A stretch of 64,000 nucleotides of DNA from Saccoglossus kowalevskii (taxonomy: Eukaryota; Hemichordata; Enteropneusta; Harrimaniidae): NCBI RefSeq assembly GCF_000003605.2, contig NW_003130355.1, positions 632,685 to 696,684 on the forward strand, given 5' to 3'. Each line of letters opens with the position of its first letter. The stretch's first letter is position 1. Under the pieces are notes generated by a model that searched no databases, had not been told where the DNA came from, and saw nothing but the letters and a program-made list of their open reading frames with translations. Positions 12,120-24,900 of the stretch are shown here, piece by piece. The position numbers and the translations under genes were made by a program.

Positions 12120-12480
12120 TCATAAAATTTCTTCGCAAATGATATTAACCGGTCGTCTGCCTCAGTTAATAGATGATTTTCCGTACAATTGCGAGATCTC
12201 GCGAGATGCATGAAAGACGCGCGTCGAATGTCTGCTGCAAAAATCGAACGATTTGATTTTGAACTAGAATTTCTTTATTTCGTAGCTTACATTGACCGGC
12301 TGATCTTCGACAGAGGAATATTGCTTCCGAATACCCTTACTTAATCGAAATTGCCTATCATCAAATGTGGACAGCACATTATTAAGCATGAAAATGTCCC
12401 CGAAATACTTTCGCGTTTGTCGAATCCCACGCGATGTTTGACGCGACTACGACGCTATGACCTTTGTTTGTCCTGTTTCA
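12120..12480. promoter_or_regulatory. Orphan CpG-rich promoter-like patch with TCTCGCGAGA
   Basis: This island is richer in CG than the surrounding DNA. At 12197-12206 it has a perfect TCTCGCGAGA palindrome, a known core-promoter element of animal housekeeping genes. On the minus strand an ATG at 12102-12104 starts MNVLNDD and reaches a GTGAGG donor-like site after 22 bases. On the plus strand the nearest frame is MKMSPKYFRVCRIPRDV. Neither is recognised, so the transcript it might drive is unknown. Confidence 0.4.
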
Positions 12481-15204
12481 CGCATAACGCATGATTCTCG
12501 CAGTGAACGGAAAATGGTCTATTTACTTTTCACACATAAAACTGTATACAATGTATGCGTTTGTATATGCAGCAAGATATGGTCTATTAACAAAAGCACT
12601 ATTGATGTTAGAGTAGAGATGGATGCAACTACAATCGCAGTAAACAACAAAAAGAACATTGCATTCGTATGGCGGAGCATGTGGGCTTTAACTGTCAACA
12701 GGTGGAAGTTTTGACAACAAAATCAAATGCTGTGAAAACCTTTTATGATCGTATACATACTGTGTTTGGATATTAATTTTGGAAGCCAATGTCATCGAGG
12801 CTGATTGTCCACCCTCACTTTTGGAGATGCAGATGTGACAATTAACACATGAAGAACAATTTCCTAATTTGCCCAAATGTATGAAAAATGTACTGATAGT
12901 TTACTATAGAAGTATGAATCAGGCAAGTTCTCGTCCTGTAAAAAAAACAATAAAATATATTGTTTTCTACCTCCCTGACTCATTCTTCAGTGACCAGACA
13001 TTGCAAATGACGCCATCCCTCGATCTCCCTGTTGGTGGGTTAACTAAAAAATGTTGGTTGTTTTCTAGAAAACACCAATCATGGCGAGAATCTCAACTCT
13101 AGAAACTATACTGTACACTGTTCAGCAACAAACTGTTAAAAAATTGATAATAAAAAAACTCTGATAATACAAAAAATGAAAGCCTGCCCTCAATGTGCTC
13201 AAACATAGAAACTTTTGTTTAAGTTACTCTGATTCATGTAATTTTATATTGATATCAATGAAATCACAACATACAATTATTGGCAATAATGATAAGATTA
13301 AATTTGGCATCTTAAAAAGCAAAATACGAGTCATGTATGACCTGCTTCACCTGCATGCAAATCAATGCCTTGTCGCACAAAGCACTTTAGACAATTTCGA
13401 GGAGGAAGAGGTAGTTTCTAATTCTTTTGAAATTTCTCTCAATTGACAAAAAAAATCACTACATAATTATTCGCCATGGTACTAGCACACCCACATTCAA
13501 AAAGTGAATTTGGAGAAAAACAGCAATCATGTTACATTATCTAGTGGCTTCATATAGCATATATCAAAAGTGAAAACAATTTCTTATATTAATATATTAC
13601 GATAATAACAGTGACTGTTAACATTTTTTCAAGATATGATGGAAATTATTTCCATGACTAACAAAAATGTAATTATTGGAAAACAATTGCATTCATTTTT
13701 AACTTCTTATCCGCAGTTTTGAAGTTGCCTGGATTACAATTAATTTTAGAATGACCAATTCATGAAATAAACTAAAAGTGCTACTGCAAGTTGTATTTTG
13801 AATACACCCACACACAAAAATAAGTTGATAAATATGATGCACAGAATGTAGCAAGGACTCATCAAGTCTTGAATTTGTCATGGAGTAATATATATGCTTC
13901 ATTGGAAGTGTTTGTTTTAGTGGGATTTTAAGAACTGTATTCCTAATTCGCACTGACGTCTTAATGATCGTTAGCGAATTGAGTTTAAATAGAGCAAATC
14001 TCTGTACAATAAGTTACTGTATAAGCTGTGTTAGTGAAATAAAGTATAGAAACACAGGTGAATATAATGCTAATTAGCATGTAACATTACGATAAATATA
14101 CACCTGGATTACATACTTCCATTTACTAACTGACTGGCCATTAAATCTGTTTAACTACATAGATTAGCACCACAATCTGATCTGCAATTATTGTATATAC
14201 AGTAATTTTTGATTAAATAAATATTTTTATGATAAAATCAGAAGTACACAACATTTTGTGCACAGTAATACGCATCACCAGACATTACAGAGAAAGCCAA
14301 AAAAAAAAAGAACAGCATCAATTCAACTGAATCTACTATTCTCAAATGCATGACATCCGGGTGTCAAACTACGAACAACTAAACAACGAAATGTCCATGA
14401 AGATATTTTTGCTGAAAACACGTTCATTCCAGAGCACAAAACCCTCCTATATAATGTAAACAATAATATACTAAATTCTGAATGTACAAAGTCGGCGCAG
14501 AGTAAAAAAAATTAGCCACTTGTACTTCAAACACAGCGGAGGTGGAAAGTATGATGTCAGTCTGCAGTACTGACTTTCACGATAACAGTCCTCATGAATT
14601 CAGCATGAACTGAAATATAGAAATACTGACACGTTTCGTTAAATTTGTATACTAAATATAAATAGCTGTGTTTAAAACAAATTACAATCTATTTTGCAAA
14701 TTAGACTTGCTAGTGTAATAAATAAGCTAATGAATAACTACAATAAACCAATATGTATACTTGTAACAACAAATGTAGCATTTTTAACAACCCTGGAAGG
14801 GCGCCCTCAATGTTCAAATGGACATATGTGATAAAGTCAACCCAATGACAGAGAAATAACTAATTACAAATTTGCAACATTCCATCTCTGTATTAGAGAC
14901 AACATAGACTGCAATTACTGGTTCTTTAACCAGCGTAAACCTAAATGATTTAAGTTATTGCTTTAGCTGCTAACAAGGTGACATATAAAATATCTCTGAT
15001 TATCATGTCTCGAATTTTCTAAGGAAAAACGAGTTTGCGGCGGGGGGTAGTAAAATTAACATCCTCTATAATACAATGTAATACACAATTTGAATGTTGC
15101 CCCAACTACCAAATCTGTTGATATCGCTAAGATTTTGAAGGCAATCATAAACAAAACAATTGTTTGTACTATCAGGCAACTGATCGTTTTCAACCGAATC
15201 TCAA
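12481..15204. other. Intergenic, no gene recognised
   Basis: AT-rich sequence with short chance frames only. One plus-strand frame near 13314-13411 (KIRVMYDLLHLHANQCLVAQ, followed by GAG|GTAGTT) looks faintly exon-like, but I recognise no family. Confidence 0.5.
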
Positions 15205-15210
15205 TTTATT
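15205..15210 (-). terminator. Candidate ZRANB1 poly(A) signal
   Basis: The TTTATT here reads AATAAA on the minus strand, about 608 bases past the ZRANB1 stop. It is the first canonical hexamer I noticed downstream. The two overlapping minus frames at 15190-15484 would be 3' UTR. Confidence 0.3.
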
Positions 15211-15817
15211 CCAGGATAGCGGCAATAGAGTTTGAAAAATAATGATCTGTGACTTTGCGATGGTCAATGCGCTGGATATGCGATGGCAAAGGTGCTCTCC
15301 CAGTGGCAAACAATGAATAAAAGGTTCTTCTGGTTGCATATGAACTACTGGTACATACTGACTTTGAGTCCTTGGATGCGTCGGTGCAACAATCACTAAT
15401 CACAATCTTTGTTAATATGGGACCCACATCATGTGCATACAAGGCGCAATGACCACCATTCTTTAAACTACATTTCTGATGCATGCATCAAGTGCTGTTT
15501 GTCTCCTTGAATGACAGCCACTCAGTTAAATTAATCAAAAAAAGTAAATCCATGCTAGTCTCCAAAAAAACATGATTTATACAAATTCTGAAACTGCTGA
15601 TGAATTACTATAAAGTAGACCCTGAGTTCTATTGAATCAAATTTAAACTATTATAATACTATATATTCTAAAATTCATCAGCAAATACCAAATAACTAAC
15701 AAATTTTCCTGATACATGTATTTTCATAATTATGTTTAATTCAAGTCAATCAATAGCAATGTTTCTCCTGATCTGAAATCAACATGTTTATGCAATGCCG
15801 AGAGACGTCTGCTTGAA

Positions 15818-15985
15818 TCACTGTCGCCTTGTCATCTTACGATATCTTTCTAGCCACTCTTCTAACATCTGACTGACTTGCACTGGTCGTTTTCGTTTGT
15901 GAATTATTTGTTGAGCGACGAGATTGCCACCTTCAGTCACCATGCAGTCCATCCAATCATGGTACAATCTCTCTTCCGTTCCAAC
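15818..15985 (-). CDS. ZRANB1: ZRANB1 exon 6, C terminus and stop
   Basis: The acceptor is TTGTTTTACAG. It encodes HDWMDCMVTEGGNLVAQQ and VSQMLEEWLERYRK, ending MTRRQ and TGA at 15818-15820. These match human REWLDCCVTEGGVLVAMQ and VEKWLDRYRQI. The acidic tail of the human protein is absent. Confidence 0.96.
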   Translation of the reverse strand, partial: VGTEERLYHDWMDCMVTEGGNLVAQQIIHKRKRPVQVSQMLEEWLERYRKMTRRQ

Positions 15986-18900
15986 CTGTAAAACAAGTGT
16001 TTTAAGATTCACTAAATGCCTAATTTTATCCCCCTCAGCAGTCAAAAATAAAATCAAAATGATCTGATGAGAATTGATTTTTTATAATAGTTATTTTAAC
16101 CACATGAGTTTACGCCGGAGACAACAACAACAATGATGACAATGGCGGAAAGGACAGACATTTTACCCTCATATACCTTTCTCTTAATCTAATGACGAAC
16201 AGGCAAGATGAAAATTTTGACCCATATGTCAGGCCTCAAGTGAAGGAAGACGGTTTTCTGCTGGAGGGATGCAAGTTATTTCCAAAGAGAACTGTATGTA
16301 TATGTGTTTTTTGCACGTTTACCTGGCAATCACATTATGAAGTTTACATGTTCTTTGCTTGTTCATCTAAATGAAGTAACCGAGTATACTTAAATCGATA
16401 AACTTATGTCACTATAATTGTTCATGAATTGAAAATTCAAAGGTGTTCATTAGGGTGCAATGTCACACAAGTTACTGGACTCGATGATTGCATGCTGACT
16501 CTTTTTCCTTTGGAGGCTTTCAGCAGGTGAGCGTCATAGTCATCAAATTTCATAAACCATGTACTGTAAAATACTTTATATTCGCTTGGAATTAATTTTC
16601 GCTATTTTCGCTGAAGAAATGATTAAGTGAAAATAAAATCCAGCGAATATACCTTTTTTCCAATATTTTACATCCAACTTGTCAGAAGTCAGTGAAAATA
16701 ATTTCCATCCAAAACAGTCAAAAAGTCTTTTCAGCAAAAATTAATTACAGCTAAAATAAAGTATTTTACAGTATTTCACACACGTTGTATACATCGCATG
16801 AGACCTGTATCGAAGATGCTGTACAAGGACAATTGTGAAGTTCTAATGTCCTGGCGAGCAGTTAATTGGCACATTTTTTTTACGAAATTCATGAAAATGA
16901 CTTTTGCACAAGGTTCTAAAATGGATTATAGTACTTACCTCAGGTGTTGCTATGAAATGAACAGGCAGAAGTTTACCCTCGTTATCAGTCAGTGGTAAGT
17001 ACGTCACTTGTACATCATCAATACTATCGACATAAGCACCAGCGCCTAAATTACTGTCGGTGTCTGTATCCATGGAAACTAGGGCAGAGAAATGACCACG
17101 GGTATAGCCTAATGCAATAGGACTTTTCCAACAGAAACCTGGCTCCCACAGAAGTGGAAGATAGACACCTGTAATAAACATGGGTATCATTATCAGTGTT
17201 CATGCAAGCCATAGGACAGTATTTGGATTATCAATACTTAGCTTATGTAGGTTAGTGCACCGAAAAAAATATAGAAGGAAAAATTAGTGAATTTGCAAAT
17301 TTTGTCACAATGCTGAGAATAATGGAGACACTGTTTACCATGTATAGTACACCATAATTTTCACAATAACAATGATCTCAGATGAAAATTAGAGCTGCAA
17401 AGCAGCTTTGTTGGGTCCAAGTTTGAAGGCTGAATTTGCTTTAATAAGTACCCATCGATATATATGTGATTTTTCTCAAAAGATGCTTTGAATATACATG
17501 CTACATGCAAAATAGCAAGTTGATCAGTTAAAGCATTCATGAGACATTTTTGAAGGAAATCTAAGATGGCAGCCAGACCATGTGACTTATCAAAATCATT
17601 TTATTTTTCCCATAATAAGTACGAACATGCTACATGCTTTGCAAACTTTAATGAGCATCATAAATAGATGGAGAAAATGTGATGTGTTCAGTGGTTCTGA
17701 AGAAAAAGATTTTTTTTTACTTTTTTTATTCATGATGCCGAGACCCTAAGAGAGAGTTTAAAATTTCCAGTTTAACTTTAATCCAAGATGACTACCAAAC
17801 CAGTCAACCAATCAGAATTGTGCAAGTTAGGTGCACCAGTTCTCAAAGTTCTAGGATGACAAAGCAACGGCCAAAGAAAAAAAAATGAGTGCCCAAACAT
17901 ACACCTGAATAGACAGTCTGAAATTCAATCCATGAACATGAAGACAGGTGTGGGTGCGAGCAAAAAAAAAAACATATAGACAGAACTCAATCCATAACAC
18001 AGGCAAGACACTCTTACCTTGGAATCTTGCATATCCAAGAGTTTCTCCTCTAAAACTCTTTATAAATTTAACACCATAGACAATGATAGGTCTTCTTAGT
18101 ATATGGGCTAATGCAAAGATATGTGTTTGCTCTAAAGGTGCTCCAGGTTGACTAGCTAGACTCAGCATAATTGCCCAGTCTTGCTGCCACTGTTCCTCAT
18201 CCAAAGAATACTCCAGGTTCTCAGCTTGAATCGTCTCGTAGTCTTTCCACCTTACGTAGAATCTACAAGGAAATAAATTTGAGAGCAGATTGGACACATG
18301 TATCAGATGCATCAGAATATTCCAATGTGGGTCAGGGATATTTTTAAACAAGGGAACAGGGGCCATGCGCCCCTTACCATGGGGAGCAGATGCTTGGGCA
18401 ACCATAAAATTCTGATTGACCAGAAAACACATGTGGCCACGGTCTTCAACTGTGACCTGTCTGATAGTAATTTTGGCCCCAAAGAAGCCATAGAATGCTC
18501 CATTTCAACTTAGAATTACCCATTCTCCCCCACTTGGTGGCTCCGCTGAATTGCAGTGCTCCTACCTCTTGCAATTTTTTTCTAGAAAAAAACCTGTGGG
18601 CTACAAGTATGGCTACCATGTGACATACATGTAATACAGAGGAATCTCTTACTGCACTTGCAAAACTGGTGGAGCCCACAATTTAATCCCAAAGTATTTA
18701 TTTGCAGTGTGAAACATTCAATCATTCCTGCAAATTCTCAATTTGAGTACCCATGAATTGTGGGAAATATTTCCTAAATGACTTCCTCGCTCCTAATGCT
18801 TTTTAATCATACTCTTTCTAAAGTATCCCCTCCCAAGTACTAAGTACAATTCAATTCAATATAATGAAAATATCGTAAAGTATACACTAGGCAGTACAGA

Positions 18901-21900
18901 AATCACAACAATCAATGCATAGTACTGAAATGTTTTGAAACAAGCGCTGATACAGCTACCAATTACTATTTTTTCGGTGCTTGATGTCTAACAATGAAAA
19001 TGAACTCACCTTGCAGCACCTTCATTCAGACTTTCACTCAAAGCTCTTCTTAATGTATTGTCCTGATCAAAGATACCCCATGTGGCTTGTAAAACAGAAT
19101 CTAATAAACAATCACCTGCGGTTCTATTCCACAGCGAATACAAGCGACTACCAAGTCTTTCGCTGAGTTCCATACTCCAGTTTATAATATGTGATTCTTG
19201 CTCCAGTTCTGAAAAGGTCAACAAATTCTGTTAAATCAAGAAATGAAACAAATTTGGCATGTCTCTTTTTCAAATTTAATTCCTACATGTATTTTGTATG
19301 ATATGTAGAAAATTAATGCTTTTACAATATTTGATTGCTATAATGACACAAATGAAAAAAGATTGAGGGTGAAGCAGGAGGAATTAACTTTCTTGGGAGG
19401 GAGTGGGGGTATGATGCAATCCAAGTGAAGTTCACTGATAATCTCAGTGTTCTCATCAGGATACAAACAGAGTAGCGGTACTGTCATACCAATTTGCTTT
19501 ACTGTCACACTGGTCAGACTCTGCATTATTCTGACTGCCACAGTGTCATTTCCACTGTGCCATTGCTCAACTCAAATTGATAATTAAATAACTTAAAACT
19601 TTTGTGTATTGTAACACTCTTGAAGCAATAGTAGTGTTCACGCTACACGAAGTACGGGCTAAGATTTAAGCTGATTTAGGCTTATCTCACATGTTTGCAT
19701 TTCGGCTAGACCCAATTGCGTCCACGCACTGGGAGGGCCAGTCCTTAGCACAGGCTAAGGGGCGCCATTAGTAGGTAACCTTTGTTAAGCCGCTGTTTAC
19801 GAACGCAAAATTTCTGCTTTTGAAGTTCTAATTTTGAAGCAGCATGCACAGACCCAATTTATTTGGATGCACAGAAACAGTTTACAACAGCGTAACAGAA
19901 TGCAGAGTGTTATTAATGCATGTTGTAGACAATGAACCAAATTTATTTTGTCTACGATTGGAGCTGCTGTATGCTCTACTACAGCGACCCGATCAGTGTG
20001 GAAGCGTATGTGGAGTAACGTCAGAAAAATAAAATTCTGTTCTATCGACTATCAGCAAACAGTTTGTTTTTTTCAGCCTGACAAAGCAGTAGTATTTTTG
20101 CACCCCAGTCTTGCTACTTCCAGGAAAGTTGTCTTATAGAGTCGTTATACGAACATGGGATATAGCAGCATTCCTCTAAATTTTCAGATTTGTTTAACTA
20201 ATTAACTTTTCATTTCTTAGATTTAAATCATGCGTCTTCTAGGTTGTGTCTTTGTTATGTCTGAGCTTGGTTGCCATTTCGAAATGAGAAAGTTGCATAT
20301 ATTTAATCACGTAAATAATATTCACACCCAAAGGTCGCCACAGAGGACACTTAGCCCTTGGCTAAGCATTCGTGTACACTTTGTTAGCCTGTGCTAATGG
20401 TCTGGGCCACGTCATAAAATTGGATCAGATTTTACCCGTACTTAGCATTCCTTAGCCCGTGCTAAGTGTTCTTAGGATTGGCTAAGGAATTTGACCTCTT
20501 AGCCCGTGCTAAGGAACTGTGCGTGAACGTAACTAATAACAAGTTTTGTAAGTTAATAATTGTGTGCATTGTGTAATTGAGCAGGTTAATTATCACAATT
20601 TGTTTGAAATAATTATGTAAATAATATGAAATTGTTATGAAAATTACCGGATTCGGCTGATACCCCGCCCTGGGTGATCTTATGGAGAATTCGATTTTTT
20701 TTTTAGAAAAATGTGGACCAAAAGATCGCCCGGGCGATCTTTCGGCAGATATTACGAGGCCCATCTTGTCTGGAAAAATAACCCTGCGTTGATAAAAATG
20801 GTCTAGAAAAAATAATGTTTCGCGTTGATCAAATATCATGCAAAGTATAAAATCAAAGTATTTTAATACATTGGTGAGAGGTCGCATTTTACGTGAACAA
20901 GAACATGCACTAAGAAGGAAAAGCAAGTCAAAGTCGAAACGGGGTGCATCATGGACATGACACAACACACGCTGCGACAACTGGGTGATCAGCGACATCA
21001 TTTTGGGACGCAATTGAACTTCAAGTACTTTGCGAAACTTGCTGCGCGGTGATGCTGGCATCAAGTGTGTGTTGACCGAAGTTTGACCCCAAGTCACGCA
21101 CTGAACTGGCGCGTTATCTTAGCAACTATTTTCTTTTGTGGTCCGTGCGTCGATCTAGTAAAATTGTTATTATGTCCGACGGTACTGTCATTACGCAACT
21201 TGTATGCAACTCTGTACTGGCTTTGAATATATCAACGTCGTTTACTTAGTGCACTGCTTTTCTAATTACGCAAATTTGTTTACAATATTGTACCAGCTCT
21301 GAATATTTCAACTTTGTAATGTATTGCTTTCATAATAATTATGCAAACTCAAGTTAATTTTTACTATTGTTAGGATGCTGACCCGGGGTATTGGGTCTGT
21401 GANNNNNNNNNNNNNNNNNNNNNNNNNNNNNNNNNNNNNNNNNNNNNNNNNNNNNNNNNNNNNNNNNNNNNNNNNNNNNNNNNNNNNNNNNNNNNNNNNN
21501 NNNNNNNNNNNNNNNNNNNNNNNNNNNNNNNNNNNNNNNNNNNNNNNNNNNNNNNNNNNNNNNNNNNNNNNNNNNNNNNNNNNNNNNNNNNNNNNNNNNN
21601 NNNNNNNNNNNNNNNNNNNNNNNNNNNNNNNNNNNNNNNNNNNNNNNNNNNNNNNNNNNNNNNNNNNNNNNNNNNNNNNNNNNNNNNNNNNNNNNNNNNN
21701 NNNNNNNNNNNNNNNNNNNNNNNNNNNNNNNNNNNNNNNNNNNNNNNNNNNNNNNNNNNNNNNNNNNNNNNNNNNNNNNNNNNNNNNNNNNNNNNNNNNN
21801 NNNNNNNNNNNNNNNNNNNNNNNNNNNNNNNNNNNNNNNNNNNNNNNNNNNNNNNNNNNNNNNNNNNNNNNNNNNNNNNNNNNNTTTTAGTTCGCCCATT

Positions 21901-24900
21901 TCTTGTTTACTGACTTTTTGTCTGGAATGCGATACAGACAAAGATTAAACATTGCTGATAACAACCAAGAGGCTCAAATCTGGAAAGCTTGGATATTTTA
22001 AACTTCGTAAATAACATTCTTTTCAAGCGTAGACTTTATTCGAGTGTAATAAACGTAAGTGAAATGTATTTTAACGAGTCATAATACGCAACAACAATTC
22101 GTATACAGCATTGGTTTTATTGAAGTTTTAATGCTTTTCGACTTTACAGTGAATTATTTTAGCGTCATATTTGAAATAGCGCGCTCGATACAAGATGTCG
22201 GACGGGAAAATTGGGGTCTGTAAAAATGTTTGTTGGTTCAGTCAGGCAATGTGTGGACCAAAACATCGCCCACTATTTGAAACATCGCCCATGGGCGGGG
22301 TTTAGGATGGGCGAGGTATCAGCCGAATTCGGTAGTATGTACATTTTTAAATTTTTTAATTTTTTCGGGAGATCACTGTTATCTGGTTATCTATCCATAG
22401 AAAAATGTTTTTGTTAATGCATAACAGGATTATATGCACGATCACACCATACATACCGATAAGTTGATAAATCATAAGTTACATCATAAATGTCAAAACA
22501 TGCGACTACAAGTCCTAGTAAGGTCGTGAGGCAATGTACAAATATAGACGAACAAGATTAACAAAATTAGTTCAGATAATGCAGATAACTGATGTTGGAA
22601 TAATTGCAGGACTGCAGCAATACATGTATATGATCTTCCAAACAATGGTGCGGTAGTGCATATTTTTTTTTTACAATATTGTGGTAGAAATCTGCAAAAA
22701 AATGTCATGAGCGACCCCTTTTGAAATGCCATGCGCACTGACCAGAAACAAATCATTTATTTTATTAAGACAGCAATGCATAAAATAAACTACATGTAGA
22801 TGTGAGGTCTTATAGGATTAACTCATAATCTTACCTTTTTGTACATCTCTATCGAGAATTTCATCAAACAGCTGATTTCGTACTGGTAAGGGAAAATCTT
22901 CAATTTCTGAGAAAGAAACAAATTATTGAATTGACTTTTGGTTGATATGCAAGCCATTGAAGTATAACTGTTACACGTCAATGCAGAATATATTATGAAG
23001 TGCGATATTGAAAAAAACAAACACTGAATTAGATGAATGACACCACACAACACAGATAAGGCCCAAAGGAGTTATTTTTATTTTTACATGGTAATATATC
23101 ATCATGACAAGGGTTGGTAAGCATTCTGTATCACTCTGCCGTTTCACAGCGACACTGTGTCGTACTATGAAAATATGCATGTGATAACTATATTATCCCA
23201 TAATATTTTCTCTTAGGTTGAAGTTAGAACACACTCGTGATTACGCTAGATTTATAGCGTTAATCCTGTAGTATTAATCACTTGTGTCTGCTGACTTCAA
23301 CCATGGAGGTACCTCCAAGTTACAACCTAAGAGAAAATATTTGGGGATTAAATATGAGTATTTACTCACATCACTCATGAAAATAGCTGTGTCCATGATG
23401 GAATTAAAAAGTGTCAAAGACAATGCATACACTGCTGACAAAGTTCCTAGCAGTGATGCAATGTTGACAGAAAGACAGTAGTTTTCATGGTCAGTTTATT
23501 TAGGCACCTACTGTTAGGTTTGAGTCCCAACAAATTGACTATACTAAACATGTACATACAAGAATTATCCTTAGAGCAGTAAACATGTAAAGTAGACACT
23601 CCATACTGCCAAAACTTTGTGGTTGAATTTTCAGAAATACAAAAATTTTGTTTTCCCCGAGTGAAAATACTTGAACGATGAATATAATGGACGAGATTAA
23701 CACATTGGATTACTAGGTTAAGTTATCAGTGATGATGTCATTTTTTTAAAGAAAACGGGAGTTTTCAGTCTGTTTAAAAGTAATATTTGTTCAACGATAA
23801 CTACTACGTTCACATTACGGGATCTCTGCACATACCGAAATTTCTAATCCTTTGTGTTCACGTTATTCGGGACCCACTTAAGACCGACTCACTTTGTGCT
23901 AAAATCACCCCCCCCATTCGTCGATCTGTTATTTGGTCCAAACATGGAAAACAATACGCATATGATGATAATAATAATTGCTATAGTGAAATTGTATCCA
24001 TTTGTAGTTATAGTATTTATTACGAGTCATCGTGCACATGAACGGCAAAGAAGATTCGAAAAACAATTATTTTTCCATGTCATTGTAGCATTGCAAGAAA
24101 ATAGTGGTTGCAGCAGCACATAAATATGCATCGCTGACGACGGTTTGCATTAAATTTCATTCATTACTAGAGCATCCGACCATATACTAGTATATCTGCA
24201 TCCCTGTCCCATTTCATACTCATATGAATCAGCATGTGCTCTCTTAAATTTACCACTGAGGGCGTGATTTCAGCTCATGCTGAGCATTCAGGCAGCAAAT
24301 CTCGGCCGTGCCGAGTTTGGGCCCAAAGCATCTAACGAGATCAAGTTTTTTTTTTGCTGACTCGGTCCCGAGTCTCACATGCCGAGATATCAAAAGTGAA
24401 CGCCACTCATAATATAATATACATCAATTGTCATTACAATAAAAATAAAGGATTATTTATGTTCAATGAACATATTTAAAATTCAGTATTCATTACATGT
24501 ATATTCGAAAAAAGAAGAAACATGCATACAACCAAATAAGTGAATGAGACAATTGTACAAATTAATTTGTGTTATATATGCATGCACCTTTGAACTGTCG
24601 TAATATTACGTAACACTGTGAAGATATGCACGTTATGTATTTGATAAAACATACTGTATAGCATTCTGATTGGTTGATGGCATTCTTGACCAACATGTAT
24701 CAGGTCAACGGTCGCATTGTGGCATGGCAAATCCGAGCTCATCAAATTAGTCGAACCATTTTTGAAAACCTATACTGCAATCAGTTACTGTAAAATACTG
24801 AAAAGGCTTTTTGGGCATTTTATATGGAATTTATTTTCACTGATTTTTGATGAGTTTAATGTGAAATATAGGAAAAAAGTATATTCGCTGGATTTTATTT

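Larger units (their letters stand above)
19209..22834 (-). other. ZRANB1 intron 2
   Basis: A 3626-bp intron almost filled by two inverted-repeat transposable elements (19631-20535 and 20647-22332) and an assembly gap. No exon was seen in it on either strand. Confidence 0.8.

Noticed and set aside
20462-21097. 211-residue minus-strand frame
   Set aside because: It spans the end of one transposable element and the start of another, has no recognisable transposase motif and reads like chance sequence.
21354-21941. Long frames of about 170-195 residues on both strands
   Set aside because: Almost all of their length is assembly-gap N.
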